Shown here piece by piece: positions 11,801-24,190 of a stretch of DNA of 64,000 bases (positions are counted from its first letter, which is position 1; every line of letters starts with the position of its first letter). The stretch spans positions 1,612,001 through 1,676,000 of the forward strand of contig CM065890.1 of assembly GCA_033439255.1 (NCBI GenBank). Reading direction: 5' to 3'. Under the pieces are notes generated by a model. It did no database searches. It saw nothing but the letters and a program-made list of their open reading frames with translations, and was not told where the DNA came from. The position numbers and the translations under genes were made by a program. The stretch comes from Hericium rajendrae (lineage: Eukaryota > Basidiomycota > Agaricomycetes > Russulales > Hericiaceae).

Positions 11801-14408
11801 TATCCTGGTTAGTCTATTTGCTGATGATACAGCTCTCTACCTCAGCGAATACGATCGATATGACGATGTTAAACATATCCTTGACTGCTGGTGCGCCGCA
11901 TCTGGCGCCCGCTTTAATATCCACAAGACCGAGATTGTCCCCATTGATTCACCCGCTCACCGCCAATGCATTCTCACCACAAGAAAAATCCATCTGCTTG
12001 ACGTCTGCGTGCTCGACCCCGACATACGTATTGTCCCCGATGGTACTCCTATCCGATACCTTGGTGCCTGGATTGGCAATCATATTCCCGATGCATATCC
12101 TTGGCCACCAGTTCTTCACAAACTACGTTCCACCCTCTCGTTCTGGGCCCAATCACGCCCCACACTGAACGAAAAACATCTAGTCCTACAGATGTACGTT
12201 GGCGGCATGACACAGTACCTCGCGCGCGTTCAAGGCATGCCACAGGATGTCGAAGAGGAACTTCATAAAATAACACACAGATTCCTTTGGGGAGATCGTA
12301 AAATCCCACCCGTATCTATGGCTGTTCTGTGTCAACCTCACACCCTTGGAGGAATTAATCTCCTAGATATTCCTGCCCGCAACGACGCCATAAATCTTGT
12401 CTGGCTTCGTTCCTACCTAGACTTAACACCTCGACGACCTGCCTGGGCATTCGTCACTGATGTTCTAATTAACAAACTCGCCCCGCCTACTGCCAAACAC
12501 GACGGGTTAGTGAATACTTTCCTCCAACATTGGCATCCGCCTCTATCTGGCCCTCGCAGCACCATCCTCTCGTCAGATATCATCAGTATGCTCAAAACGG
12601 CGAAGAAATATCATGTCCGCTTCGATTGTCTACGTCTCTCCCAGGCCTTACAAGAGCGCCTCCCTGCATGGTACCACTTTGGTGCAACACCTATGCGTGC
12701 CACGCGTCAAACCCGCTGTCTACAACGCACCCACCACGTACGGTCGGTGGCCGATCTTCTCCTCACCATTCGACGCTTCCACGTCCCTGAATTAGCCCAC
12801 CAACCGCATGATGCTTGTCCATGCCCCCAATGCCTTACTGACCGAGCGGCGGGGTGTCTTGACCCAGACGCCTGTGCTAACGCCGCCCAGGATGTCCTTA
12901 ATACTATTGGCGAAAAGTACCAACCACAGCTAAATTCTGACCTTGATAACGACCTCCACCATACGCCCCACAGGCATGATGATCTCACCTATGCCCACAC
13001 TATCGGTGACCCGGTACTATTCAACCCTTCAGTTACCTGCCATACTAACCTGAGTGCTGGTTTCCGCGTCTTCACAGACCCCACCTCTCTATGCTACGAA
13101 CCTGCGAGCCGCCCGCTTCCACCTGCGAATGTCGACACCCCTACCCTTCACACAATTGCCTATACAGACGGCTCTTGCATTAATAATGGTAAAGCTGATG
13201 CCAGATGCGGCGCTGGTATCTGGTTCGGCGACAACCACCCTAATAATCGCTCAATCCGTGTTCCTGGCCCTCTTCAATCTAACCAGGTTGGTGAAATTGC
13301 CGCTGTCATTGTGGCATTAGACCTTGTTCCCCAATCGACACCACTCACTATCATCACTGACTCTCGATACGTCCTCGATGGTCTGACCTCCCACCTGCGT
13401 ACTTGGGAAAATCATGGCTGGCTGCGGGTAACGAACGGTATACTATTCCAGAAAGCTGCATACCTTCTCCGCTGCCGCTATGCCTCAACGCTCTTTATAT
13501 GGACCAAAGGACATGCCAATGTTCATGGCAATGAAGCTGCGGACCAGCTTGCTCTTGCAGGAGCTGATAAGCTACTCCCTGACACCCTTGATTTGACAGT
13601 CCCGCCTGCTTTCCACATCACCGGCGTCCAGCTCCTATGCCTTACGCAGTCGCTTGGATACCTGGGTGTTCGTGACCGAGTTAAACCAATCCACCGACCC
13701 GCCACTGTCTTCTGTTTGACTATGGCCCGGGAAGCAATCCATGCCTTCACAGGTAACCTCGAAACGGATGCCTCCATCTGGCTTAGCTGCCTCCAGGCTG
13801 ACTTCCGCACGGAAGTACGTCAGTTCCTGTACCGACTCCTTCACCACATCTACCGTACTGGCCGTTACTGGCTCCACATCCCAGGATACGAAACTTGGGC
13901 ACGATGTGCGGCCTGCCAAGCGCCTGATGAATCCATGGCCCATATCCTCACGGAATGCCCGCACAATGCCCAGTCTCTCATCTGGATGCTCGCCAGAGCT
14001 CTGTGGCCCCATGGCGCTAACACATGGCCGCTGATCACACTTGGCATCCTCCTTGGTTGTGGTTGCCTTACCTCCCCATCGCCTAACGGCCGTGCTCCAC
14101 CCGGCGCATCCCGCCTACTTCGCATCCTAATCTCTGAATCGGCGTACATTATATGGGTACTTCGCTGTGAACGCACAGTCCAAGGTCATCCCCCACATTC
14201 TCCGACTGAAATAACCCGTCGCTGGATGCGCGCAATCTCGGATCGTCTCACTGTTGATCGCATTATTGCTTGTCGCCTTCTACGTACATCTAAAGCTAAA
14301 AAGCTTGTTCAAAACACCTGGCAGAGCACCCTCTCAGCTCCGGTGGAGGGTTGGTACCACAGCCCTGAGGTTTTAGTGGGTATTAGGCGGTTTGAAGGCC
14401 CTACTTAA
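8838..14408 (+). CDS. LINE ORF2: endonuclease, reverse transcriptase and RNase H
   Basis: This unbroken frame of 1,856 codons encodes the enzyme that nicks target DNA and copies LINE RNA at the nick. After a proline-rich lead (residues 1-240) comes an APE-type endonuclease (about 245-500) with THNING, LQETH, GDFN and SDHD motifs. The reverse transcriptase (about 720-1050) has YRPITLLN, SLDQEKAYDKVDH, GVRQGDPLSCLLFD and FADDTALY. The RNase H (about 1438-1580) has YTDGS, the GEIAAV glutamate, TDSRY and GNEAADQLA. A CX2CX8HX4C finger lies at about 1687-1705. The first codon after the upstream stop is GTG; the likely starts are ATG 8949 or ATG 8991. All catalytic residues I can check are present, so this copy may still be active for ORF2. 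Confidence 0.93.
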   Translation: MSQPDEVHNVWLRCLPSTVASLDGSSKLPASYTRWSTMYDCVTTATPALKKMMTNINIEILNPSDAAMLARAGSGGVAPLRASGSGLNAPGIQRPINPAVPPPGVHPERSVQRLRSSPPTPDDGRPLTPHLDMVGMPGLQADLQRPGPSNDDSHHQIHTPPIPNSQPRTTHLLPLGQPAAPPAPAPRAAPPAIVLSATPPAPITPQFQIPQPPPPATAHPLPQPSAAVPPPADLSTRRHFRTCANIKIATHNINGRTHRDLGSSSVSKWTEINHTVCKQHIGVLALQETHLRDEHIASINRLFSKRLLVLNSNDPDRPGSSAGVAFVINKDILPSPDFTFYVLIPGRAVALIINNWHDTTSVVFLNVYAPSENHDAHPDFWHTVLVRWKALRLSDPDFFMGDFNLVEAPIDRAPPHPDTPAALNALSILTTDLHLRDTWRLTFPDTCQYTWHGNQSSQYAKSRLDRIYTSHTQADNVFEWHFGDSTVPSDHDMASVRWAPRDAPETGTGRWTFPLNLINDRKLLPLLVARGLKLQHDLLTPDIPRSAGHNPQTLWATFKSDLIKITRDYARTNVGKMQTAINRLRHDADALKSDPTFPYNENLRANERLLDHQVNYLEMKRRKTQKANTKAKWHFKGGKINKFWVSANTPKSTRDQIKRLRIPDTLPARYETHSKRMATLAGSYHDKLQSSGRDTSRSPEESATNTQNVLNAILPSQCLKDPTNSPLNSPLTREDVLTALKSSRNGTATGTDGCPYELWKKLHELSVSAANSPSDSPNFDIATVLLTVYNDIQLHGVDPTSNFSIGWMCPIYKKNDRADISNYRPITLLNTDYKLFTKALASQLAKPVPDMIHPNQAGFIPGHSIFDQTRLARAMANFAEATEENGVIMSLDQEKAYDKVDHQYLWSVLSKFNLPDFFINTVRSLYETAYTQVAVNGFFSAPYQVTRGVRQGDPLSCLLFDLAIEPLAGMLRQSPKLQGFTVPGLQEPILVSLFADDTALYLSEYDRYDDVKHILDCWCAASGARFNIHKTEIVPIDSPAHRQCILTTRKIHLLDVCVLDPDIRIVPDGTPIRYLGAWIGNHIPDAYPWPPVLHKLRSTLSFWAQSRPTLNEKHLVLQMYVGGMTQYLARVQGMPQDVEEELHKITHRFLWGDRKIPPVSMAVLCQPHTLGGINLLDIPARNDAINLVWLRSYLDLTPRRPAWAFVTDVLINKLAPPTAKHDGLVNTFLQHWHPPLSGPRSTILSSDIISMLKTAKKYHVRFDCLRLSQALQERLPAWYHFGATPMRATRQTRCLQRTHHVRSVADLLLTIRRFHVPELAHQPHDACPCPQCLTDRAAGCLDPDACANAAQDVLNTIGEKYQPQLNSDLDNDLHHTPHRHDDLTYAHTIGDPVLFNPSVTCHTNLSAGFRVFTDPTSLCYEPASRPLPPANVDTPTLHTIAYTDGSCINNGKADARCGAGIWFGDNHPNNRSIRVPGPLQSNQVGEIAAVIVALDLVPQSTPLTIITDSRYVLDGLTSHLRTWENHGWLRVTNGILFQKAAYLLRCRYASTLFIWTKGHANVHGNEAADQLALAGADKLLPDTLDLTVPPAFHITGVQLLCLTQSLGYLGVRDRVKPIHRPATVFCLTMAREAIHAFTGNLETDASIWLSCLQADFRTEVRQFLYRLLHHIYRTGRYWLHIPGYETWARCAACQAPDESMAHILTECPHNAQSLIWMLARALWPHGANTWPLITLGILLGCGCLTSPSPNGRAPPGASRLLRILISESAYIIWVLRCERTVQGHPPHSPTEITRRWMRAISDRLTVDRIIACRLLRTSKAKKLVQNTWQSTLSAPVEGWYHSPEVLVGIRRFEGPT

Positions 14409-15782
14409 CGGGATTCCCCTTCTGCCTGCTGAAAGCCCCACACTGTTCGACGTATAGTCGTTCGTGCGTTTGCGCATTTTCTCCTCGGATCGTGCCAGCG
14501 CCCCCTGGCACGCTTTATGCCGTCTTAGTGGGGTTCGAGTTATGCGTGCATAATATAACTGCCACTACGACATATGGCTCTTCCAAAAGACAAGGGAGGT
14601 GGAGGAACAATCAGCATCGTTCTCACCCCACCGCATGCGGGACAGCTCATGGCCTGATATGCACCGAAAGGAGGCCCCGCAGATAGAGTTTCAGGCTTTG
14701 GGCGCCCCTGGCGCGGCGGTGGCAAACATGGCCGTAAATTGGAGACATTATACAAACTACCCGACTCACTCGCCGGTGCATGTTGAAAATCAGGTCACCA
14801 GTCTACTTCGAATGCGCGTTTGGACGCATAAACTGCGCTAGTGACAGGTGGCCTGTCTCGATACGCAATGACGGGCATATCGGATGTTAAGAGCGAGACG
14901 CACAGCTGAGGAAGCATGCCTCATGTCCGACGCGTTAGACATGACGCATGAGGGGCCATTGAGCTATCAACCCCACAGAGGCAGCGATCATGATAACGCG
15001 GTGAGAACCAGATAGACATGCAGTCTTCTTTCGGACCGAATACTGAAGATGGTTCAGATGATCAGCGGAGCGAGTACACGGGGATGCGGAGCTGGTCATT
15101 GCGCGATGCTTACAGAGCACGCATAGCCAAAACGCATGGCCCACCCCGGGGCATTGGACAAGGCGGGAATTTGGTCGTATCATCCTGACAGTGGCACGCA
15201 GTCGCGCTAATGCAGTGAGAAAGAAATAGACAAGGATTCTCATTTAGGCAGAACGCTAGGAAAGTGTACAGACGGTCGTCAGAAGAAGGACGTTATGCGA
15301 AATCTACAAAGCACGTACCGTTAAAGACGCCCACAGGGGCATATCCGAAACAGGTTGGACATGATGAGCTTTCGCAAGCTCCACAGCGGTAGCGCAATCA
15401 CGATAACGTGGGCAGAACCAAAGACATGCATATCATATGGAATACTGGAAAGGACCAGAGATTATCGCATAGATGGTGGGACGAGGAGCCCTTTCGTTCG
15501 CAAAGCGCGCATCTTGTCCAATTTAGGCTACATGAAGGCCTGTCCCTTGCAGACGAGGAAGGCAGGCGTGACTGCATTCCAAGGATGAAGACACGGCGAC
15601 GATGACCCGCACGTCGCATCTCCGAGGCATTGAAACACGATGGGCTATCAAGTCTGTATCAACCCCACAAAAGCGGGAGCAAATCGGTCAAGTTTGGACA
15701 GACATGCATTGCTCCCTTTGTCACTTTGAACGAGTACGAAGAATTGTCGGAGGGCTGCCACGGGGACGCGGAGCCGCTCCAT
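14409..15782. other. LINE 3' flank and non-coding region with worn repeats
   Basis: No gene is seen. The first 140 bp are probably the LINE 3' untranslated region. From about 14,937 the sequence is made of three diverged repeat units, described separately, that resemble the 3' end and flank of the NmrA-like gene. Confidence 0.6.
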
Positions 15783-15800
15783 CTACAGAGCGCGCACCTT
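14937..15800 (+). repeat. Three diverged direct copies around the 3' end of the NmrA-like gene
   Basis: Related blocks start near 14,937, 15,330 and 15,640. Shared words include CTATCAACCCCACA, GATAACGYGG..AGAACCA.A.AGACATGCA, ACGGGGAYGCGGAGC and CAGAGCRCGCA. The third copy runs into the stop codon and last codons of the NmrA-like gene (15,783 on). The first two are therefore likely old partial duplications of that gene's 3' end, or all three are copies of a dispersed repeat. Similarity is patchy and the unit borders are approximate. Confidence 0.5.
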
Positions 15801-17070
15801 GTCCAGGTCCAGCATCATGCGACGCTGCCCCGTCTCGCCCGATTTGAGCGTCGACAAATCGAGCGCCCCATCCCAACCGCTCTTGCGCATCCAGTCCTCG
15901 ACAGACAGCGAGCCCGGGTGCATCGAGCGCACCCACTGCATGTCGACGGGCCACAGCCGCGCGGACTCGCGCCAGAAGTGCCACCACCCGGTGAAGTTCT
16001 GGCGGACCGTCGTTGTGCCGTCGTCGCGCGTGTTAAGCATCGCGAGGGGCTGGTCCGGGTCCGCAACGATGTCGAACCAACCCTCGGGCGTCGTGACCTT
16101 ATGTATGGCGGGCTTGCCGATGATGCGCTGGAATTTCTCGACGAAGTCCGGGAAGTTGACTTCGTCGCTGGCGATGGTGAAGTCCTGCGCGGAGGACTTG
16201 GAGATGTTGGAGAAGGTGTAGCGGACCCACCACGCGAGGTCGTCAAGCGCCATGAGTGCGACAGGGCCTGCATCGAGGGGGTTGAAGAACACGCGTGTGC
16301 CGTCGGGGCGAATGTTCTGCGGGCCTAACAGGATCTGCAAGATGTGATCAGCTTTTGGACAACCGACTTGACATGTGGCGGGTGCAGAGATGATGTATTT
16401 TTAGAGATTGGGTACTCACGAATTTAAGCATGTCCATATAGATGCCGAATGTGAGTATGGTCCAGGCCATCTCGCCCTCGCCGGTCCCCGAGGGTTGCGC
16501 GCGGATAAAATCCGCAACTCGCGCCTTCGCATCGTTGTGATCGACCTTGTACTTCGGGTCATAGCCACCCAGCTAATTGATTGATCCGCCCATCAGCGAC
16601 AAAGGAGACGAAGACAAATGGGAGCCTGATTGACCTTCAAAGAATACGGTCCGCCGCTCCATATGAAATGCTTGAGACCAGCCTGCTTCGCCAATTCGAA
16701 GATGCGGATGCCGGCATAGACCTCTCGCTGTTCGCCGACTGTGAACCCGTCTGTATTGACGAAGGCGCCGTAGACGCCCTGCATAGCGGCAAGGACCGCA
16801 GGGAAGTCCAGGAATGAACCTGCCACCCGCACATCAGCGGATGATGCAGATAAATTCGAAATGCACGTCTAAAATACCCTGTACGACATCGACGCCCTTT
16901 TTCGCAAGCGCTTGGGCGCGGGCTCCAGACGCATCGCGGGTGAGCGCTCGGATAGCCCAGGGAGACTCGTCACCCTTGTCGGACGACTTGAGCAGCTCGT
17001 CGATGACTTTCATACCCTGCGCACCGGTGGCACCAATTACGAGTATAATTTTCTTCTCTGGAGATGTCAT
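15783..17070 (-). CDS. NmrA-like family NAD(P)-binding protein
   Basis: Spliced gene, exons 17070-16878, 16819-16635, 16572-16420 and 16334-15783, giving 360 residues with all introns GT-AG and phases consistent. The start MTSPEKKIILVIGATGAQG is a Rossmann dinucleotide-binding loop (GxxGxxG) directly after the ATG. The middle has LKHFIWSGGPYSLK, as in NmrA/HSCARG proteins, where the atypical dehydrogenase active site is lost. Family members sense the NADP(H)/NAD(H) ratio or act as quinone or isoflavone-type reductases in the cytosol. The C-terminal half has DDLAWWVRYTF, which fits the NmrA substrate lobe. The actual substrate cannot be told. The region beyond its stop is copied twice downstream. 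Confidence 0.85.
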
Positions 17071-18539
17071 GTCAGGATGATGGATGTGTGTGACGTTGCT
17101 GCGCATCTGACAAGGCTGCGAAGCTGGTTTTATATGCACCCCAGCATCATGTCGGGGATAGGCCGAGTTGATAACATCGAGAATCCGGAGGCACTGCGAA
17201 TAACAAAAACGACGAGGGGTAAAGGGCTCGGGGAGGTTGGTAACAGTACTGAAGGGAAGCCAAGTGGATGCGTTCGGTTGCAACATCAAACATAAGTTAG
17301 CTGCGGCTCGGCCCTTTCATCATCGAGCCGAGCCCTAGTGTCGGGTTAGGGCTTCTACGACTTGGGCACGTTTAACCAGCATGTCCAGATGAGCAGTTAC
17401 TGTGTTTTGGATACCGGATTCGGGAAGCTAGTACATATGAAAGTCAGAACTTGTAAAATGCATCCGAGATGGCTAGAGAATCAGGTGTATACAGAGCTTC
17501 TGACATGCGTCAACATCCATTGAGATACGCCTTCGCATCTCCGCATATATGCTAGCACGTATCCATCTCCTGCCTACAATTCAGGTTTTTGTCTGCTTAC
17601 CGATGAATCTTGGATGGTCATGATGGGAGGTTACTTCCTTCGTCGTTGCGAACCTAGGGACGTACTTCGAGTCTCAGCTTGTCTGACGCTCGTGTACCTA
17701 GTGTACATGGAAGTCGCGAGAAGCTGCAGAGATAATGCCAAACCCAGATGCTCACCTGGCGTTATTTCCACCTGAATGAGACAATATCAGAACTCAGCAG
17801 ATGATGCCGACTCTCCATTCTCTGTTGTGTTTGAAGACGCGGATGAAGACAACAACATACGTGGTCTTTTGCAACAATTTGGGGCCCACTATTCTCACAG
17901 ATATGACCCAGATTGGCCATTGTCAAGAGCGGGCTAATTCCCAAGATTCCGAAATCTGAAAGACTGCCTAATTGTTGTTAAAGTACCTTGAAGCTCATAT
18001 AAAGTTCATACGCCTGCTTTTTGATAATGAGCCTGCTATGATATGCAGCGTATAGAGGCGGAGTTTTGTAACTTCAGCATCCCGCAGCGTCGGACCGTCC
18101 AGCTTGGATACAATGAGTTCCTATTTCTAGACGTGAGTAGATCGTGGCATATCGTGTAGACTAAGGAGGAGCATCACATACGTGTTTCTCAAGCACATAT
18201 GTGAGATGATGGTCGGCCTATGACCGCCATCATGGGTGTGTGATGACTGAGCGTTAGAAGTTCCTGAACCATGCCCGCTCGCACAGGCACACACGTATTT
18301 CTGGCTCCAAAAAAGACCCAACTCAGAGTTGCACTTGCCAAGTCATGTTAGAATTTGCTGCAGCGAGAGCCCCAAGTTCAACGTGGGTAAAGGTCCAAGG
18401 ACGAAGCGAGGACGAAGTGAACAAGTGAACACGCCGTCACTGCCATGTGTTTGGGCTTGTTTACACGCATCCACCATTGGCGACGTGTCGTTCCGGTCAG
18501 CATCTTCCTCGTCCTCCTTAACGTTATTTCTTGTGCAAG
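17071..18539. other. Intergenic region, no gene recognised
   Basis: About 1.5 kb between divergently transcribed genes (NmrA-like to the left, SEC23 to the right). Only short, unsupported frames are present. It must hold both promoters, but I can name no binding site with confidence. Confidence 0.5.
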
Positions 18540-21148
<2,609 letters not shown>

Positions 21149-21490
21149 GTGGCTTTATTAGATATGCTTATTTGTTCGTCTGAAAATGTTTTTTTTGAGA
21201 AGCGGAGATGCGTGTATGTATGTCAATGATGCATATTTTTTTTTTCGCTCGGCATTTTCTGATGCGTGCCCGGTGCTGGTGATCGTTTGAAGGTAAGTCG
21301 ATGCAGTAGTGGTAGGTTCTGTCATGCCATGCTATCAGGCCTGTTGGTCGAGGTTACAACATTTTCAAAGTACTGCAAGCAGGTTAGCCCATAGCCAGTC
21401 CGAACTGAGTAGGCTGACTTGGGCGAGACTGTAAGAAGTGGATATCTTCCACATTGTCGCGATGCCCTCAAGGCTTCAGCGCTCATCGCC

Positions 21491-22188
21491 ATGGCTCCCC
21501 TCTCCCATCAAGGAACGGCCTCCCCCGACACCCTCACACCAACGGAATTTCAAGCACTCCGCCTGACGTCCGCCGACCTTGAGACGTCCCATCACCAGGT
21601 CGTTTCGGACCCCACCATCGGGCCCAACGAGGCTGGGCAGATCATCTACGGGCACGTCGAGCCCGTCAACGCCGCAACAGGTGAGTCGTCCGCTTCCGTC
21701 GCTGCCATGCGTGCAACTGACGACCCCGCGCAGTCGCGATCATCGTCGTCGCGATCCTCGTGCTCGGCATCTTCGCAGGCTTCTACTTCTACCCCATCAT
21801 CAAGGCAAAGCTCAACGCGTCCGCCGAGCCCGAGCCCGCGGCGCGCCCCACAAGTACTGCAAGCTCGCGCCTCAGCTGGCCGCGCCGCTTCCTGCGCCGG
21901 AGCGGCGGCGCGCCCGATGTAGAGGGCGCGGATGCAAACGCCACACGCCCGATGTCGGAGCTGCTCGCGCGACGCGGCCTCCCGTCGCTCGCGCTCGTCG
22001 GGCGTCGGACGTCCTACGCGTCGTTCTTTACCTCTAGCAAGTCTGCGTCTACGCCTGGCACCGGCAGCACTGCGGTGGACACCCCGGCCACGCTATGCGC
22101 GTCGCTGGAGAAGAAGGGCGTCCCGGAGAAAGGTAGCCCGGAGAAGCGGCGCGTGGGCGATGTAGAGACGCAGCGGGCGGCGGAGTAG
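21491..22188 (+). CDS. Single-pass membrane protein of unknown function
   Basis: Two exons, 21491-21680 and 21734-22188, give 214 residues. The first 60 residues are polar and lack a signal peptide. A strong hydrophobic helix (VAIIVVAILVLGIFAGFYFY, about residues 64-83) follows directly after the intron, then a basic, serine-rich tail with RLSWPRRFLRR, two SxLxxRxxP-type stretches and a lysine/glutamate end. The layout suggests a type III or signal-anchor protein with its tail in the cytosol (inference from the positive-inside rule). I do not recognise a family. An in-frame codon upstream at 21419 would add 24 residues, but ATG 21491 is the first ATG and is preceded by a purine at -3. Confidence 0.65.
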
Positions 22189-22879
22189 CCGGCGTAGAAA
22201 TTCTTTCGATCGGTAGGAATCCATGGGCGAGGCTCGTTTTAGTATCATTTCCCTTGTGATTTTAGTGCGTTGTCGGTGCGAATGCTGACAGGTCTTCTGG
22301 ATTGAGCCAGGCGGGACAGGTAATAATTCCATATACGTATTGCTATCTGTGTGACGACTCGATATTGTGTGCTCGATCAAGACGACGGCGAGCGGCGGCG
22401 AAGGGCGACGAACGGACTGACCTCATGCATTCCAACCCGCCCAGAGTCCAAGCCGCCGGATCTGCATCGCTGGGTATAAAGGTTGCCAGGATCGCGTCGA
22501 ATCTTTCACCTCTTCTTTCCTCCTCCCCCTTCCTTCCTCCTTCCCTTCCTCTACCCAGTCCCTCTCTGAACCTTTGACCGTGATGACCTACCACCCATTC
22601 TACTCCTTGGTTTTCATGATGGACGGCGTCAGGGAGCTGATTGGCCTTCTGTGATTTGGTCTTATCCGGGCATTTTGTATTGGACATGCATCGCACTGAC
22701 TGACATGTACAGGGCACTGCGCTAGACTGACGAGCGTACACAGGGCAAATGTTGCCGTTGTTGAAGGCCATGATTGCCATGAATGCCGTCGGGCCCGGGC
22801 AAAAAGATAGCACGAATCCCCCACTGTACCTACTCTAGTTGTGTCCGTAGATCTGAAGTCTGAAAAGGCAGCAAAAGTA
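22189..22879. other. Intergenic region with pyrimidine-rich tract
   Basis: No gene is recognised. A TATA-like GGGTATAAAGG lies at about 22,473, followed by a 70-base CT-rich strand (about 22,500-22,570). This is the look of a fungal core promoter, but no convincing coding exon follows it on the plus strand. Confidence 0.4.
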
Positions 22880-22987
22880 TGATGAGAGTGGGATTCGAAC
22901 CCACGCCCTTTCGGACCAGATAATGTGACATGTCACGTGACCGTGACAACCTTAGTCTGGCGCCTTAGACCGCTCGGCCATCTCACC
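22880..22987 (-). tRNA. tRNA-Leu (anticodon AAG) with a 28-nt intron
   Basis: Read on the minus strand, the acceptor stem GGTGAGA (22987-22981) pairs with TCTCATC, with one G-T pair, and the discriminator base is A (22880). The D arm, T arm (GGTTCGAATCC) and a long variable arm of the leucine class are present. The anticodon stem CCAGA/TCTGG closes a loop C-T-AAG-G-A with the anticodon at 22953-22951. A 28-base insert (22949-22922) follows position 37, the standard site for nuclear tRNA introns. The intron itself can fold into a perfect 7-bp hairpin. A T-run follows the gene (AAAAGG on the plus strand at 22,863), as expected for an RNA polymerase III stop. Confidence 0.95.
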
Positions 22988-24190
22988 GTTAAAAAGGGCC
23001 TGCCTTGTATTCCAGATCCTGCATACCCAGGTACGAGCATCGATCGCGATGGCTCAGCCTGTCGTATCGTTCTCAACTTACTTACTTCGCTCCCAGTAGC
23101 TCCCACTGCATAACTTTGTCTGTTCCGTCGAATTGCGCGTGCAACTGGCATGTCTTGCTGGATACGAACTGATCTTCACCTTAACATGCCGCAGCGTCAT
23201 CATAAACGGCTTGCGGCTATTCTTGACGTTCTCGACCGTCCTTCGTCTCAGTCTGCGCGAAGGCCTTAGGAGGACTAACGAGCTCGCTACAAGATACCAA
23301 TACCCGGTTTGTATACGTAAGGTCAGCGTCTAACGTTCCCGAGGCCTTTGCCCACTCAGTCGTACTTCGCAGTCGATAGGCGTCTGCTAAAGGCTGTCAC
23401 TTATTGGGTTAGATATGAATGGGGTAAGTGTTCGCCGTACAGATTTCATTGAAAGCTCAATTGGTTTGCCAGATGCTTTCGGAGCTGGATCATCTGCGCG
23501 CTCTATCACCTTGTTTCATTGCGGTGATCTCCAAAAGATACTCTTCGAGTTTGTGCTCAGTTGATGATATTCCATAACAAGACAAAGAACAAGGCTCGTT
23601 GGGCCTGCCCCGGCTCGCATGCAGGCCATGTCGATATCAGTAGTCGAGCGTCTCTGGCTGTCGAGGCAGCGATGCGTGATATCGTATGCTTCTTTACGAG
23701 AGTCTTCGAAAGATGTTCATGTGTATTTATTCCTGACCCTCGCGCCATGTCCTCTTGGCTCGATAGTCTTGATGTGAGTGCTATGCCGCTATCTATCTTT
23801 TCTATATATATTGATCACGGCTCCGGGTCACAATTCAATCAATCCTAGCTCATAGCAACCCCTTCTTGACATTCTGACAGGGAAAGAGTGACCGTTGCCA
23901 AGTTCCCCATCTCGATCAGATGCTGATGGTCTCGTCTAATTTCAGTGTCGCCCTTTTGGCTATCCCCTGCTGGCAACGTCAAACGCTCTGCAGCGCCAAG
24001 ACGTGTCCCATCGGACCCTCATCGTGATGTTCGATGTCAGTGATCCATGATATAATGACACGAACTGTAACGCAGAACGCAGCAGGGGTATCGCTACGCT
24101 CTTGACACCATTTTTCGCAGTCGTATGGTATAACTGCCCTCCTCTTGTTCGCTCTTACGGTGCCGGACACCACTTCTTTTCGTTTTGACG
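22988..24190. other. Intergenic region, no gene recognised
   Basis: 1.2 kb with only short frames. The last 80 bp before 24,191 can be read as a hydrophobic peptide (SYGITALLLFALTVPDTTS) that might be the signal peptide of the next gene, but no splice connection could be fixed. Confidence 0.4.

Larger units (their letters stand above)
1..14550 (+). mobile_element. LINE (non-LTR retrotransposon, Tad1-like), split by a nested Gypsy element
   Basis: A long non-LTR retrotransposon lies on the plus strand. Its ORF1 is in two parts (about 82-915 and 8018-8593) separated by a complete LTR element with a 5-bp target duplication. Its ORF2 (8838-14408) carries endonuclease, reverse transcriptase, RNase H and a terminal zinc finger in the order known from the fungal Tad1 group. 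The 5' end lies outside the window. The 3' end is not marked by a clear poly(A) or short repeat, so the right border near 14,550 is a guess. I saw no target duplication for the LINE because its 5' end is missing. The clade assignment is inferred from domain order, not from a tree. Confidence 0.85.

Noticed and set aside
15600-16330. A 232-codon plus-strand frame opposite the NmrA-like gene
   Set aside because: It is the mirror of a well-supported minus-strand exon with the Rossmann/NmrA pattern, and its product has no family.
17762-18320. Short frames upstream of SEC23
   Set aside because: All are under 70 codons, with no start context, family or splice partners.
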